Made by a program: the position numbers and the translations under genes. Positions 7,233 through 18,097 of a DNA stretch of 64,000 bases are shown here, in pieces. The notes beneath the pieces are model-generated. The model was not told the origin of the DNA, made no database searches, and saw only the letters and a list, made by a program, of their open reading frames with translations. The stretch is from Caulobacter sp. RHG1 (GTDB taxonomy: Bacteria; Pseudomonadota; Alphaproteobacteria; Caulobacterales; Caulobacteraceae): assembly GCF_013181195.1 (NCBI RefSeq), contig NZ_SMZP01000001.1, forward strand, positions 1 to 64,000, given 5' to 3'. Numbering within the stretch: position 1 is the first letter of the stretch; every line of letters begins with the position of its first letter.

Positions 7233-8443
7233 CACTTCTTCGCGCCCGGCAGGGCCAGGAAGAAGATCGCCAGCGCCGAGCCGACCAGGCAAGCGAACAT
7301 CACCCCGGCCACCGGGCGCGGCGTTCCGTCGTGCAGCAGGCCGCCCGCCCATGAGGCTAGCGCCCCCGCCCCGAACGAGGCCGAGCCCATCAGGGCCGAG
7401 ATCGAGCCGGCGCGGCGCGGGTCGACGCTGAGCGCGCCGGCCATGGTGTTGCCGCCCATCAGGCCGTAGATCGACAGCGCGCCGAACAGCAGCGGCAGCA
7501 CGGTCCACTGGCCGCCCCAGCCGGTCCAGGCCGCCAGGGTCAGCAGGAAAGCCGCTGCGATCGAGGCGATGCTGGCCTTCTTCAGCACCTGGTCGGGGGT
7601 GGCGCGGCGCAGCAGCCAGCGATTGACCTGGCTGGCCCCGATGATACCCACGGCGTTGAAGGCGAAGATCAGGTTGAAGACCAGCGGCGTGTGGCCGTAG
7701 GTCCCCATCACCAGGTCCGGCGCGCCCGAGATGTAGGTGAACAGCACAGCCCCGTTCAGCGCCCCGGCCAGGGCGTAACCCATCAGCCGCCGCATGCCGA
7801 ACAGCGCCACATAGGCGCGCAGCGGGTTCTCAGAACGGGCCTGGGCCTCGGTCTCGGCCGAGCGCGACTCCGACAGGCCGAAGAACACCCACAGGCCGAT
7901 CAGGGCTCCGAAGCCCACCAAGGTCCAGAACACAGCGCGCCAACCGCCCAGGAACTGCACGACGCCGCCCAGTTGCGGGGCCAGCACCGGCGCCAGGCCC
8001 ATGATCAGGGTCATCAGCGACAGGATGCGGGCGGTGTCGGCGTGGCCGAAGCGGTCACGGACCACGGCGCGAGCGATTACCGCGCCGGCGCAACCGCCCA
8101 AGGCCTGGACGAAGCGCGCGGTGATCAGGGTCTCGATGTTCGGGGCCAGGGCGCAGATCACCGAGGCGATGAAATAGACCCCGATGCCGACCAGCAGCGG
8201 CAGGCGGCGGCCGAACCGGTCCGAGGCCGGGCCATAGACGAACTGGCCGATGGCCATGCCGGCGAAGAAGGCCGCCAGGGTCGCCTGGGTCTGGTCGGGC
8301 CCTGCGTTCAGGGTTCGACCGATCGACGGCAGGCTGGAAAGGTACATGTCGATCGACATCGGCGCGAAGGCCGTCATCGCGCCCAGCAGCAGAACGAGCC
8401 GCCAGGGAACGGCGGAAGGCGGCGGCGCGGTAATGTCAGTCAT
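7223..8443 (-). CDS. MFS multidrug efflux transporter, Bcr/CflA family
   Basis: A 406-residue inner-membrane protein with 12 predicted helices. The N-terminal stretch FAPMSIDMYLSSLPSIG is the diagnostic start of Bcr/CflA drug:proton antiporters. The motif-A loop YGPASDRFGRRLPLL lies after helix 2 (about residues 70-85), and ALGGCAGAVIARAVVRD corresponds to the motif in helix 4/5. It probably exports drugs or amino acid derivatives; the substrate is unknown. ATG 8443 is preceded by about 115 bp shared with the divergent epoxide hydrolase gene. Confidence 0.9.
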   Translation of the reverse strand: MTDITAPPPSAVPWRLVLLLGAMTAFAPMSIDMYLSSLPSIGRTLNAGPDQTQATLAAFFAGMAIGQFVYGPASDRFGRRLPLLVGIGVYFIASVICALAPNIETLITARFVQALGGCAGAVIARAVVRDRFGHADTARILSLMTLIMGLAPVLAPQLGGVVQFLGGWRAVFWTLVGFGALIGLWVFFGLSESRSAETEAQARSENPLRAYVALFGMRRLMGYALAGALNGAVLFTYISGAPDLVMGTYGHTPLVFNLIFAFNAVGIIGASQVNRWLLRRATPDQVLKKASIASIAAAFLLTLAAWTGWGGQWTVLPLLFGALSIYGLMGGNTMAGALSVDPRRAGSISALMGSASFGAGALASWAGGLLHDGTPRPVAGVMFACLVGSALAIFFLALPGAKKCQA

Positions 8444-8558
8444 GCGCGCCTTTTACGCCCCTTTGCCGCTGCGGAAAGCTCAAATGCTGCTTGCCCGCCC
8501 CCGATGCGGGCTTCAGGGTGATCGGCAATTACATAACAATATTGGGAGAACAGCGCTC

Positions 8559-9551
8559 ATGACGGCAGCCCACCCGCAGGCCCCGCCCCTGCCAGAGCCG
8601 CAGTTCGCCGACGTCAACGGCATCCGCTTGGCCTATTACGAGGCCGGTCCGCGCCAGGGCGTCCCCATCGTCTTCTGTCACGGCTTTCCGGAACTGGCCT
8701 TCTCCTGGCGCTACCAGATCGCCGCCCTGGCCGCCGCCGGTCGCTGGGTAATCGCGCCCGACCAGCGCGGCTATGGCCTGACGCCGGGGCCCGAAGCGGT
8801 CGAGGCCTATGACATCGACTGTCTGACCGGCGATCTCGTAGGGCTGCTCGATCACCTGGGCGTGGAGAAGGCGATCCTGGTCGGCCACGACTGGGGCGGC
8901 ATCATTGTCTGGCAGGCGCCGCTGCTGCACCCGGACCGCATCGCCGGCGTCGTGGGGTTGAACACCCCCTTCACCCCGCGCCTGCCGCTGGATCCGATCG
9001 TCATGTACCGCAACGCTTTCGGGGACGACATGTACATCGTCCACTTCCAGAAGCCCGGGGTGGCCGACGCCCAGCTGGGCGCGGATCCGGAAAAGACGAT
9101 CCGCTTTTTCATGCGTCTGCCCAAGGGCACGCAGGAGGACTTCCTGTCGCGTCCGGCCGAGAAGCGCAGCCTGGCCCTGCAGGACGCGCTGGCGCACTAC
9201 GATCCCGCGACCGACCAGAACCAGTTCCTGACGCCCGACGAACTGGCCGTGTTCGTCGAGGCCTTCCAGCGCACCGGATTCACCGGCGGCATCAACTGGT
9301 ACCGCAACTTCACCCGCAACTGGGAGCGGGCCGAAGCCCTGCCCCGCCGCATCGACGCCATCCCCTGCCTGATGATCATGGCCGAGCTGGACGTGGTGCT
9401 GCCGCCGTCCATGGCCGACCGCATGGGCGAGCAGATCGAGGATCTCGAGAAGGTGCTGATCGAGGGCAGCGGCCACTGGACCCAGCAGGAGAAGCCGGAC
9501 GAAGTGAATGCCGCCCTGCTGGACTGGCTGGATCGCAAATTCCCCCAGTAG
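8559..9551 (+). CDS. Alpha/beta hydrolase, epoxide hydrolase type
   Basis: A 330-residue cytoplasmic alpha/beta hydrolase. HGFPELAFSWRYQ gives the HGxP oxyanion-hole motif of epoxide hydrolases (residues about 39-51). GHDWGG (about 109-114) gives an Asp nucleophile rather than Ser, and GSGHWTQQEKPDEV (about 305-318) supplies the catalytic His. The Tyr-containing cap-domain stretch FTGGINWYRNF is also typical. The expected reaction is hydrolysis of an epoxide to a diol, or detoxification; the true substrate is unknown. The ATG at 8559 follows GGGAGA, which decides against the longer open frame that begins inside the MFS gene. Confidence 0.88.
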   Translation: MTAAHPQAPPLPEPQFADVNGIRLAYYEAGPRQGVPIVFCHGFPELAFSWRYQIAALAAAGRWVIAPDQRGYGLTPGPEAVEAYDIDCLTGDLVGLLDHLGVEKAILVGHDWGGIIVWQAPLLHPDRIAGVVGLNTPFTPRLPLDPIVMYRNAFGDDMYIVHFQKPGVADAQLGADPEKTIRFFMRLPKGTQEDFLSRPAEKRSLALQDALAHYDPATDQNQFLTPDELAVFVEAFQRTGFTGGINWYRNFTRNWERAEALPRRIDAIPCLMIMAELDVVLPPSMADRMGEQIEDLEKVLIEGSGHWTQQEKPDEVNAALLDWLDRKFPQ

Positions 9552-9555
9552 CGGG

Positions 9556-9816
9556 CTAGTTCCGCGACGCCATCATCGCCTCGGCCCGGCGGCGCATGGC
9601 GGCCGCCAGCTGCAGCATGGCCAAGGCCGAGACCTCGTCACGCTCGGCGGCGCGCAGGCTGTAGACATTGGCCATGGCGTACAAGGCTTCGACGCGGTCG
9701 ACGCCCTCGGCCCCGAACATGTCGCCGATCTGGCGATCCAACTCGGCCAGCTGGACGGGATTGAGCATCGCGAGCAGTTCGTCGTCGGAATAGTCTTCAG
9801 GGGCGATCTGAGTCAT
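9556..9816 (-). CDS. Small hypothetical helical protein
   Basis: An 86-residue acidic, helical protein beginning MTQIAPEDYSDDELLAMLNP and ending RRRAEAMMASRN. There are no membrane segments or catalytic motifs, and I do not recognise the family. It is convergent with the epoxide hydrolase gene (4 bp apart) and divergent from the proline iminopeptidase gene. The start at 9816 is preferred over an extension of four codons at 9828. Its reality rests on codon bias and a clean fit between neighbours. Confidence 0.6.
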   Translation of the reverse strand: MTQIAPEDYSDDELLAMLNPVQLAELDRQIGDMFGAEGVDRVEALYAMANVYSLRAAERDEVSALAMLQLAAAMRRRAEAMMASRN

Positions 9817-9905
9817 GGGCCGCAACATACATAAGGTTACGAAAGGCGCGAGCCCGTGCGCATCGGCCGTTCACAGCCCGGCTGGAAACACGCTAGGGTC
9901 GCGTC

Positions 9906-10895
9906 ATGGATCGTAACGTTTCCGCCGCCGCCATGAGTTCCGTCGGCCGTCGCAGCCTCTATCGCGAGGTCGAGCCGTTCTCGTTCGGCTGGATGCCGAC
10001 CGGGAGCCAGCACGAGATCTACTACGAGGAATGCGGCAATCCGCGCGGCAAGCCGTGCGTGATCCTGCACGGCGGTCCCGGCGGCGCGGTCAATCCGACG
10101 ATGCGGCGGTTCTTCGATCCGGCCAAATGGCGCATGACCCTGTTCGACCAGCGCGGCTGCGGGCGCTCGCGCCCGAACGCCAGCCTGGACGACAATACGA
10201 CCTGGAGCCTGATCGAGGATATCGAGCGGCTGCGCGAGCATCTGGGCGTCGAGAAGTGGACGGTGTTCGGCGGCTCGTGGGGCTCGACCCTGGCCCTGGC
10301 CTACGCCATCAAGCACCCCGACCGGGTCGACGGCCTGGTTTTGCGCGGCATCTTCCTGCTGACCGATCGCGAGCTGCGCTGGTTCTACCAGGAAGGCGCG
10401 TCGATGCTGTTCCCGGACGCCTGGGAGCGCTTCCTGGCCCCGATCCCGGAGGAAGAGCGCGGCGACCTGATGACGGCCTATCACCGCCGCCTGGTGGCGC
10501 CCGATCGCCGCGTGCAGCTGGAAGCCGCCGCCGCCTGGAGCCAGTGGGAAGGCGACACCATCTCGCTGCGAGGGCCGGAGGCCCGTCCCCCTAAATTCAA
10601 TGAAGAAGACTTCGCGATCGCCTTCGCGCGGATCGAGTGCCACTTCTTCACCAACAAGGGCTTCTTCGACCACGACGGCTGGATCCTGGCCAATATCGAC
10701 CGCATCCGCCACATCCCGGGCTGGATCGTGCAGGGCCGCTTCGACGTGGTGACGCCGCTGGACAGCGCCTGGCGCCTGCACAAGGCCTGGCCCGAGGCCC
10801 GCTTCGACATCATCTGGGACGCCGGCCACGCCTCGACCGAGCCGGGCGTCATCGACGGCCTGATCCGGGCGACGGACGCGGCGCTGGTGTCGTAG
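9906..10895 (+). CDS. pip: Proline iminopeptidase
   Basis: A 329-residue cytoplasmic alpha/beta hydrolase of peptidase family S33, which removes N-terminal proline from peptides. The family hallmarks are HGGPGGAVNPTMRRFFDP (oxyanion region, about residues 55-72), DQRGCGRSRPNAS (about 80-92), GGSWGSTLALAYA with the Ser nucleophile (about 120-132), GRFDVVTPL with the catalytic Asp and DAGHAS with the His near the C-terminus. Length is typical. The first codon is ATG 9906; a second in-frame ATG occurs nine codons later. A long palindromic repeat follows the stop codon. Confidence 0.93.
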   Translation: MDRNVSAAAMSSVGRRSLYREVEPFSFGWMPTGSQHEIYYEECGNPRGKPCVILHGGPGGAVNPTMRRFFDPAKWRMTLFDQRGCGRSRPNASLDDNTTWSLIEDIERLREHLGVEKWTVFGGSWGSTLALAYAIKHPDRVDGLVLRGIFLLTDRELRWFYQEGASMLFPDAWERFLAPIPEEERGDLMTAYHRRLVAPDRRVQLEAAAAWSQWEGDTISLRGPEARPPKFNEEDFAIAFARIECHFFTNKGFFDHDGWILANIDRIRHIPGWIVQGRFDVVTPLDSAWRLHKAWPEARFDIIWDAGHASTEPGVIDGLIRATDAALVS

Positions 10896-10902
10896 GCACA
10901 GC

Positions 10903-11001
10903 GCGTCCTTCGAGGCTCGCCTTCGGTTCGCTCTCAGGGTGAGGAATTCAGTACGGACGTCCTCATCCTGAGGCGCCCGCGCAGCGGGCCGCGAAGGACG
11001 C
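10903..11001. repeat. Long palindromic intergenic repeat, copy A (CCTTCGAGGCTCGCC type)
   Basis: The left end GCGTCCTTCGAGGCTCGCC is partly inverted at the right end as GCGAAGGACGC, and the inner blocks CTCAGGGTGAGGA and TCCTCATCCTGAG are also inverted copies around ATTCAGTACGGACG. The element lies between convergent pip and rodA. A near-identical element sits at 34735-34838, so this is a dispersed repeat family, not a chance hairpin. Confidence 0.9.
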
Positions 11002-11010
11002 ACTGTAGCC

Positions 11011-12168
11011 CTACATCCACGAGCCCTTGCCGCTGGTCACCTCGGTGTAGCGGTGCACGCGGACGGCCTGGATCAGGCCAAAGCCGATCATCACCGTCAG
11101 CATGACGGTGCCGCCGTACGACAGCATCGGCATCGGCACGCCGACGACCGGCGCCATGCCCATCACCATGCCGCCGTTGATCAGAACGTAGAGGGCGAAG
11201 GTCGAGATCGTGCCGCCGGCGGCCAGACGGCCGAAATGGCTGTGGCTGATCGAGGCGATGCGCAGGGCCATGAAGATCACCGCGCCGTACAGAAACAGCA
11301 CGGTGAAACAGCCGACGAAGCCGAACTCCTCCGCCAGCGTGGCGAAGATGAAGTCGGTCTGCTTCTCGGGCAGGAAGTTCAGCTGGCTCTGTGAGCCCAG
11401 GCCAAAGCCCTTGCCCAGCAGGCCGCCCGAGCCCAGGGCGATCTTGGACTGCAGGATGTGGTAGCCATTGCCCGACGGATCGCTCTCGGGGTTCATGAAG
11501 GTCAGCACGCGATTACGCTGATAGTCGTGCAGCACGAACATCACGAACGGCGGGATGGCGACCATGACCGCCACGACGCCAGCGATGATGATCCGCCAGG
11601 ACAGGCCCGCCAGCACCACGATCGACAGGCCTGTGGCCGTGATCAGCACCGCGGTGCCCAGGTCGGGCTGGTGGGCCACCAGCAGCACGGGCAAGGCGAT
11701 CATCGTCGCCGGGATCAGCAACCGCCAGGACATCCGGGCGCTGTCCGACGACAGGCCGTGATAGTAGCGCGCCAAGGCCAGCACGAGGCCGATCTTCATC
11801 ACCTCGGAAGGCTGAAAGCGGAAGCCGCCGATCGACAGCCAGCGCTGGGCGCCCAGCGACACATCGCCGACCACCTCCACCGCGATCAGCAGCAGCAGGC
11901 CTATGCCGTAAACCGGATAGGCGGCCATGAACCACCAGCGCAGGTCGCACATGGCCAGGGCGACCATGATGATGAAATAGACCCCGAAGCGCAGCAGGTG
12001 ACGCGCCGCCCAGGGCTCCCACGAGGCGCCGGCGATGGAGAACAGCATCAGCGCGCCCGATCCGGCGATCAGGCACAGGACCAGACAGAACGTCCAGTCG
12101 ATCTCCATGAACTTGATGGTCGGCCGGTCGCGTTCGCCGGGCCGGCTGAGGCCGCCGCTCAAAGTCAT
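11011..12168 (-). CDS. rodA: Rod-shape peptidoglycan glycosyltransferase RodA
   Basis: SEDS-family integral membrane protein that polymerises lipid II together with PBP2 in the elongasome. The 385-residue product has about ten helices. Family signatures include LVAHQPDLGTAVLI (around residue 168), the region RNRVLTFMNPESDPSGNGYHILQSKIALGSGG (around 220-250) and the C-terminal GVPMPMLSYGGTVMLTVMIGFGLI. The start ATG overlaps the mrdA stop (TAATG), showing translational coupling. It is the last gene of mreB-mreC-mreD-mrdA-rodA. Confidence 0.96.
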   Translation of the reverse strand: MTLSGGLSRPGERDRPTIKFMEIDWTFCLVLCLIAGSGALMLFSIAGASWEPWAARHLLRFGVYFIIMVALAMCDLRWWFMAAYPVYGIGLLLLIAVEVVGDVSLGAQRWLSIGGFRFQPSEVMKIGLVLALARYYHGLSSDSARMSWRLLIPATMIALPVLLVAHQPDLGTAVLITATGLSIVVLAGLSWRIIIAGVVAVMVAIPPFVMFVLHDYQRNRVLTFMNPESDPSGNGYHILQSKIALGSGGLLGKGFGLGSQSQLNFLPEKQTDFIFATLAEEFGFVGCFTVLFLYGAVIFMALRIASISHSHFGRLAAGGTISTFALYVLINGGMVMGMAPVVGVPMPMLSYGGTVMLTVMIGFGLIQAVRVHRYTEVTSGKGSWM

Positions 12169-14192
12169 TACAGGCCTCCTGTCGGCGTGCCGGGCGGCGG
12201 CGGACCGGGCTCGGGCGGCGGCGCTTCCTCGACCGGATCCTCCGGCGCGGCGCCTTCCATGATGTCCTCGACCGGCGCTTCCGGCAGCGGCGCGGGGCGC
12301 TCGATGCGGGCGCGGATCTCCGGATCCTTCAGCAGGGCCACGCGCATGACCTCGCGCGCACGCGGCGCACCCGCGGTGGCGCCGCCCATGCCGCCGTGCT
12401 CGATGATGACCGACACCGCATAGCGCGGGTCGTCATAGGGCGCGAAGGCCACGAAGAGATTGTGGTCCTTGAGCCGCCAGCGCACGTCGTCGCTCTTGCG
12501 CGACACGCCCTTGTCGTAGCTGCGGACCTGGGCCGTACCGGTCTTGCCGGCCATCTGGATGTCGCCCAAGCCCAGCTGGCTGTTGCGATAGGCGGTGCCG
12601 GTGACGTCGTTGGCCACGGCGGCCATGCCGCCGCGCACATAGGCCAGGTGCTCGGGCGAGAACGGCAGGTCGGGCACGTCGGCGCCGCTCGGCTGCTCGA
12701 CGTCGCCGACCGATTTGACCAGGCGCGGGTTGAGGGCCTTCTTGGCGTTGGCGAGGCGCGCGGTCATCACCGCCAGTTGCAGGGCGTTGACGGTCAGGGC
12801 GCCCTGCCCGATGCCGTAGCTGGGCGTCTCACCCGGAAACCAGATCTGGTTGGCGGGATTCTTTTTGAACGCCCGCTTCTTCCATTCCGGATCGGGGACT
12901 AGGCCCTTTTTCTGGCCGGGAATGCCGATGTCGAAGATCTGGCCAAACCCCATGGCCCGCGCCGCATTGGCGATCGCGGTCGGCCCCACCTTCAGCGACG
13001 TCTGGTAGAAATAGATGTCGCACGAGTTCTTGATGGCGTCGTGCATGTTCTGAGAGCCGTGGCCGCCCGGCTTGTAACAGCGCCAGGTGCGGCCGCCGTA
13101 GTACCAGCTACCGCCGCAGAAGATCCGCACCTCGGGATTGATGCCCGCAGCGAGAGCGGCCAGCGACACCGTCGGCTTGAAGGTCGAGCCCGGCGGGAAG
13201 ACGCCGGTCATCGCCTTGTCGAGCAACGGCTTGCGCTCATACTCGGCCAGGGCCTTGTATTCCGGCCCGCTGAGGCCGCGCACGAAGCGGTTGGCGTCGA
13301 AGCTGGGCGCGGAGACCATGCACAGCAAGTCGCCCGTGCGGCAGTCCATGACCACGATGGCGCCGCTCTCGTCGCCCATCACCTCGAGGGCGCGGTTCTG
13401 GATGTCGGCGTCCAGGGTCAGGCGAACAGCCTTGCCCGCGGTGGGCGGGATGTCGCCGGCCGGGTCCAGGCGCACGACGCGGCCCTGCGCATCCACCTCG
13501 GTCTTGGTGGCGCCGGTGCGGCCGCGCAGCTCGATGTCGAAGGCCTTCTCGACGCCCTGCTTGCCGATACGGAAGCCCGGATGATGCAGCAGTTCCTGGT
13601 CCTGGGTCGGATCCTTCTTGGCCGCCTCCAGGTCGCGGTCGCTGACCTTGGCGACATAGCCGATCACGTGGGCGAAGGCCCCCCCGAACGGATAGACCCG
13701 CACCTCGCCCATGTCGGCGGTGACGTTGGGCAGTTCGGGCGCGCGGATATTGACCCGCGAGAACTCTTCCCAGGACAGGTCTTCCATCACCACGACTGGA
13801 GCCTTGCGCGGCGCGCGCTCCAGATCGCGCAGCACGCGGGCGCGGCGGGTGCCGTCGATCGGGACCAGCTTGGTCAGGTCGTCCAGGACGGCCTCGGCGT
13901 CCAGGCCCTTGTCCTTGTTGATCATCAGACGGAAGTTGGGCCGGTTGGACGCCAGCGACACGCCGTTGCGGTCAAGGATCAGGCCGCGCGGCGGCGGCAC
14001 CAGGCGGTAATTGAACTGGTTGCCGGCCGAAAGCTTCTGGTAGCGCTGGGCCTCGACCAGTTGCAGCTGGGCCAGGCGACCGCCCAGGGCCAACAGGCCC
14101 ACACCCGTGAGACCGCCCAACAGGAACGCGCGTCGGTGGAAGACCCCCTGGCGCTCGTTGACCTCGAAGAAGAAGATTGAGGGCTCGCTCAT
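12168..14192 (-). CDS. mrdA: Penicillin-binding protein 2 (elongasome transpeptidase)
   Basis: A 674-residue class B PBP that cross-links peptidoglycan during side-wall growth. An N-terminal membrane anchor (FLLGGLTGVGLLALGGRL, residues about 24-41) precedes the dimerisation domain with RGLILDRNG. The transpeptidase motifs are STFKPT (SxxK, near 338), SCD (in NSCDIYFYQ, near 395) and KTGTAQ (near 550). The C-terminal 45 residues are an acidic Pro-rich tail, longer than in E. coli. The start ATG lies 4 bp from the end of mreD and the stop overlaps rodA. Confidence 0.96.
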   Translation of the reverse strand: MSEPSIFFFEVNERQGVFHRRAFLLGGLTGVGLLALGGRLAQLQLVEAQRYQKLSAGNQFNYRLVPPPRGLILDRNGVSLASNRPNFRLMINKDKGLDAEAVLDDLTKLVPIDGTRRARVLRDLERAPRKAPVVVMEDLSWEEFSRVNIRAPELPNVTADMGEVRVYPFGGAFAHVIGYVAKVSDRDLEAAKKDPTQDQELLHHPGFRIGKQGVEKAFDIELRGRTGATKTEVDAQGRVVRLDPAGDIPPTAGKAVRLTLDADIQNRALEVMGDESGAIVVMDCRTGDLLCMVSAPSFDANRFVRGLSGPEYKALAEYERKPLLDKAMTGVFPPGSTFKPTVSLAALAAGINPEVRIFCGGSWYYGGRTWRCYKPGGHGSQNMHDAIKNSCDIYFYQTSLKVGPTAIANAARAMGFGQIFDIGIPGQKKGLVPDPEWKKRAFKKNPANQIWFPGETPSYGIGQGALTVNALQLAVMTARLANAKKALNPRLVKSVGDVEQPSGADVPDLPFSPEHLAYVRGGMAAVANDVTGTAYRNSQLGLGDIQMAGKTGTAQVRSYDKGVSRKSDDVRWRLKDHNLFVAFAPYDDPRYAVSVIIEHGGMGGATAGAPRAREVMRVALLKDPEIRARIERPAPLPEAPVEDIMEGAAPEDPVEEAPPPEPGPPPPGTPTGGL

Positions 14193-14196
14193 CGCC

Positions 14197-14712
14197 TCAC
14201 CGGAACCGCACGTCGGCGTCCTCGAAGCGATCGAGCAAGCGGTGAGCGAACGGGAACAGCAGAGCCGTGACCAGGAACTGCCAGAACACGGCCAGCAGGC
14301 TGGGCATGGCCAGGCTGTCGAGCATCGTGAACAGGAAGCCCGCGGTCATGGCCACGGCGGTGGCGCCGGCGAACCAGATCCACAGCATCGGTCGGCTCTG
14401 ACCGGTCATCATGTTGCGCAGGATCAGCACCAAGGCGTAGGCGACCAGCAAGGCCAGGCCCCACAGGCCGGTCGGGCCGCCCCAGAAGATGTCCAGGAAC
14501 AGGCCCAGCAGCAGGATCGCGAACGGGGCCAGGATCGAGGGCCGGATCAGCGCCCAGGCGAACGCCGGAACCATGGCGAACACCGGCTCGGGCAGTTGCA
14601 GGCCCCAGATGCGGATCGGCGCGGAGAACACCACCGTCGCGACAATGCACAGCAGCATCGGCACGCCCAGCCAGCGGCCGGGGTTGAGAGGCCGCGCGCC
14701 GCTCATGCTCAT
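14197..14712 (-). CDS. mreD: Rod shape-determining membrane protein MreD
   Basis: A 171-residue protein with five to six hydrophobic helices and little other sequence conservation, as usual for MreD. Recognisable stretches are PDxxL-like LLGLFLDIFWGGPTGLWGLALL (about residues 88-110) and the Gly/Trp-rich connecting loops. It links MreC to the SEDS/PBP2 pair in the inner membrane. The start ATG overlaps the mreC stop (ATGA). A second in-frame ATG two codons later is possible. The assignment leans on operon position. Confidence 0.92.
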   Translation of the reverse strand: MSMSGARPLNPGRWLGVPMLLCIVATVVFSAPIRIWGLQLPEPVFAMVPAFAWALIRPSILAPFAILLLGLFLDIFWGGPTGLWGLALLVAYALVLILRNMMTGQSRPMLWIWFAGATAVAMTAGFLFTMLDSLAMPSLLAVFWQFLVTALLFPFAHRLLDRFEDADVRFR

Positions 14713-15773
14713 CGGGGCGCTCCCGCCGGCGCGGGCGTCGTGGCCGCCGCAGGGGCCGCTGGACGCGGCGCGGCCGGACGGGGCTGAGCCGGCGCAGGCG
14801 CGGTCGTCGTCGCTGCCGGCAGGGTCGCGGCCGGGATCGGCGGCTTCGGCGCCGACAGGATCGAGGTCTGCGGATCCTCGGTCGTGACCGGCGGAAGGCT
14901 GCGGGTCTGCAGCGCCTTTTCGTCGGCCAGCTGGGCGAAGTCCTTGAACAGCAGGACGCGGATATAGTCGATCGACGACTGGTCGGCGAACAGCACCACG
15001 CGCCAGCGGCCGTCCAGGCCCTTCACGGCCGCGCCCACAGGCAGGCCGCGCGGCACGACGCCGCCATCGCCGGAGGTGACGACGCGGTCGCCCTGCTGGA
15101 TCGGATCGACGCCGCGCAGATACTCGAGTTTCGGATTGGGCCCGCCGTCGCCGGTCAGGATGGCGCGGGCGTTGGTGCGGTCGATCATCACCGGCGTGCG
15201 CGAGGCGATGTCGGTCAGCAGCAGCACACGGCTGGCGCCGCGCGAGACGCCGACGACGCGACCGATCAGACCGCGCTCGTTCAGCACCGGGTTGCCCACC
15301 ACGATGCCGCGCTCCGAACCGGCGTCGGCCAGACGGGTGTTGGCGAAGGGGCCGCGGCTGTCGGCCACCACGCGGGCGGCGGCCATCGGGATCGGCGGAT
15401 CGGTGCGCAGGCCCATCAGCGACTTGAAGCGCTGGTTCTGGTCCTGCAGGTCCAGGGCCCGGTCACGCCACTGACGCATCTCGGCCAGCTCGGCCTTCAG
15501 GCGACGGTTTTCCGACGCGGTGAAGAAGTAGCTGCGCACATAGTCGAAGCCGAGACCCGTCCAGCGGCCGGGCGCGGCGATGGCGCCGCTGACCGGCTTG
15601 GCCACGACGTCCACCGTCTGGCGAGTCACGCCGTAGGCCTGCTCCTGGAGCGTCTCTCGACGATCAGCCAGCAGGAAGGCTACGGCGATGACGGCCGCCA
15701 CGATCAGGGCCACCGCCGCCGTCCAGGTAAGCGGCACTTTCAGGTCGCCGAGGGGACCTTCACGAAAGGGCAC
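14709..15773 (-). CDS. mreC: Rod shape-determining protein MreC
   Basis: Periplasmic scaffold of the elongasome. One N-terminal transmembrane helix (TAAVALIVAAVIAVAFLLA, residues about 19-37) is followed by a coiled coil (ENRRLKAELAEMRQWRDRALDLQDQNQ, about 88-114). The MreC beta domain holds NTRLADAGSERGIVVGNPVLNERGLIGRVVGV and ends near residue 275. The last 70 residues are Pro/Ala-rich and look disordered, an extension absent from E. coli MreC. The start is GTG 15773, 49 bp after the mreB stop. Confidence 0.94.
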   Translation of the reverse strand: MPFREGPLGDLKVPLTWTAAVALIVAAVIAVAFLLADRRETLQEQAYGVTRQTVDVVAKPVSGAIAAPGRWTGLGFDYVRSYFFTASENRRLKAELAEMRQWRDRALDLQDQNQRFKSLMGLRTDPPIPMAAARVVADSRGPFANTRLADAGSERGIVVGNPVLNERGLIGRVVGVSRGASRVLLLTDIASRTPVMIDRTNARAILTGDGGPNPKLEYLRGVDPIQQGDRVVTSGDGGVVPRGLPVGAAVKGLDGRWRVVLFADQSSIDYIRVLLFKDFAQLADEKALQTRSLPPVTTEDPQTSILSAPKPPIPAATLPAATTTAPAPAQPRPAAPRPAAPAAATTPAPAGAPR

Positions 15774-15821
15774 GAACTTCTGTCTCCCGACGCCCCCCGA
15801 GGCGTCTCTAGAGCAATGTTA

Positions 15822-17215
<1,394 letters not shown>

Positions 17216-18094
17216 CTAGCCCAAGGCGGCCATCACCACACCGACCGCCGTCACGGCGCCGGCGACCATCTGCGTCCACGACAGACGCTCCTTGAACAGA
17301 CGACGCCCGGCGATGGCGGCGATGGGCATTTCGACCACGCCGACCGCCCGGACAGGCCCCACCGGCGACAGGGCCATCGCCGTGAACCACAGGCCCGAGG
17401 CCGCCGCGCCGCAGAACCCCGCCCCCAGAGACTGACGCCAGGCGGCGACCACCGCCTTCAGAGAGGCCGGATTTCTCCAGGCCAGATAGCCGGTCAGGAC
17501 CACGGTCTGAATGGCCTGGACGACCATGACGGTCACCAGGGCCGAGACGGCCGCATGGGCGGGGTCGAAGGCCAGGCTGGCCTGGCGGAAGCAGTTGGCG
17601 CTCATCGCGAACATCGCCCCCGCGCCCAGGCCGGCCGCCAATGCGCCGCGGCGCATGACCACTTCGCCACGCGGCCAGGTCAGGGCGGCCAGGCCTGCGG
17701 TGGCGACAAGCGCGCCCAGCCAGGTGACCGGCCCGACCTTGTCGTCGAAGAACAGCGCGCCCCAGGCCAGGGCGAAGATCAGCCCGCTCTGCTGCATGGC
17801 CGTGCCCAGGGCGAAGGTCGAGCGGTGCATGGCGGTCAGCTGAGCGGCCGTGGCCCCCATCTGCAGTGCCGCTCCCGCCGCGCAGGCCAGCCAGAACAGT
17901 GGCGTCGCGTGGGCGACCACGTCCGGCGTCACCAGCCAGGCGACCACCGCGAACACCGTGGCGAACGGCAGACCGAACAGGAACCGCACCAGGGTCGCCC
18001 CCCACGGCCCCGCCCCACCCATGATCGAGCGCTGGGCGGCGTTTCGCGCCACCTGCAGGGCGGCCGCCGCCACCGTGATGGGAATCCAGATCAT
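17216..18094 (-). CDS. EamA/DMT-superfamily transporter
   Basis: A 292-residue inner-membrane protein with ten predicted helices in two homologous halves, the drug/metabolite transporter fold. The second half carries ALSPVGPVRAVGVVEMPIAAIAGRRLFKERLS, the usual Pro/Glu-containing helix-9 region followed by a KERLS-like loop. Substrate and direction cannot be read from sequence; family members export amino acids or nucleotides. It starts 3 bp after the methyltransferase gene at 18098, so the two form an operon. Confidence 0.87.
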   Translation of the reverse strand: MIWIPITVAAAALQVARNAAQRSIMGGAGPWGATLVRFLFGLPFATVFAVVAWLVTPDVVAHATPLFWLACAAGAALQMGATAAQLTAMHRSTFALGTAMQQSGLIFALAWGALFFDDKVGPVTWLGALVATAGLAALTWPRGEVVMRRGALAAGLGAGAMFAMSANCFRQASLAFDPAHAAVSALVTVMVVQAIQTVVLTGYLAWRNPASLKAVVAAWRQSLGAGFCGAAASGLWFTAMALSPVGPVRAVGVVEMPIAAIAGRRLFKERLSWTQMVAGAVTAVGVVMAALG

Positions 18095-18097
18095 CGC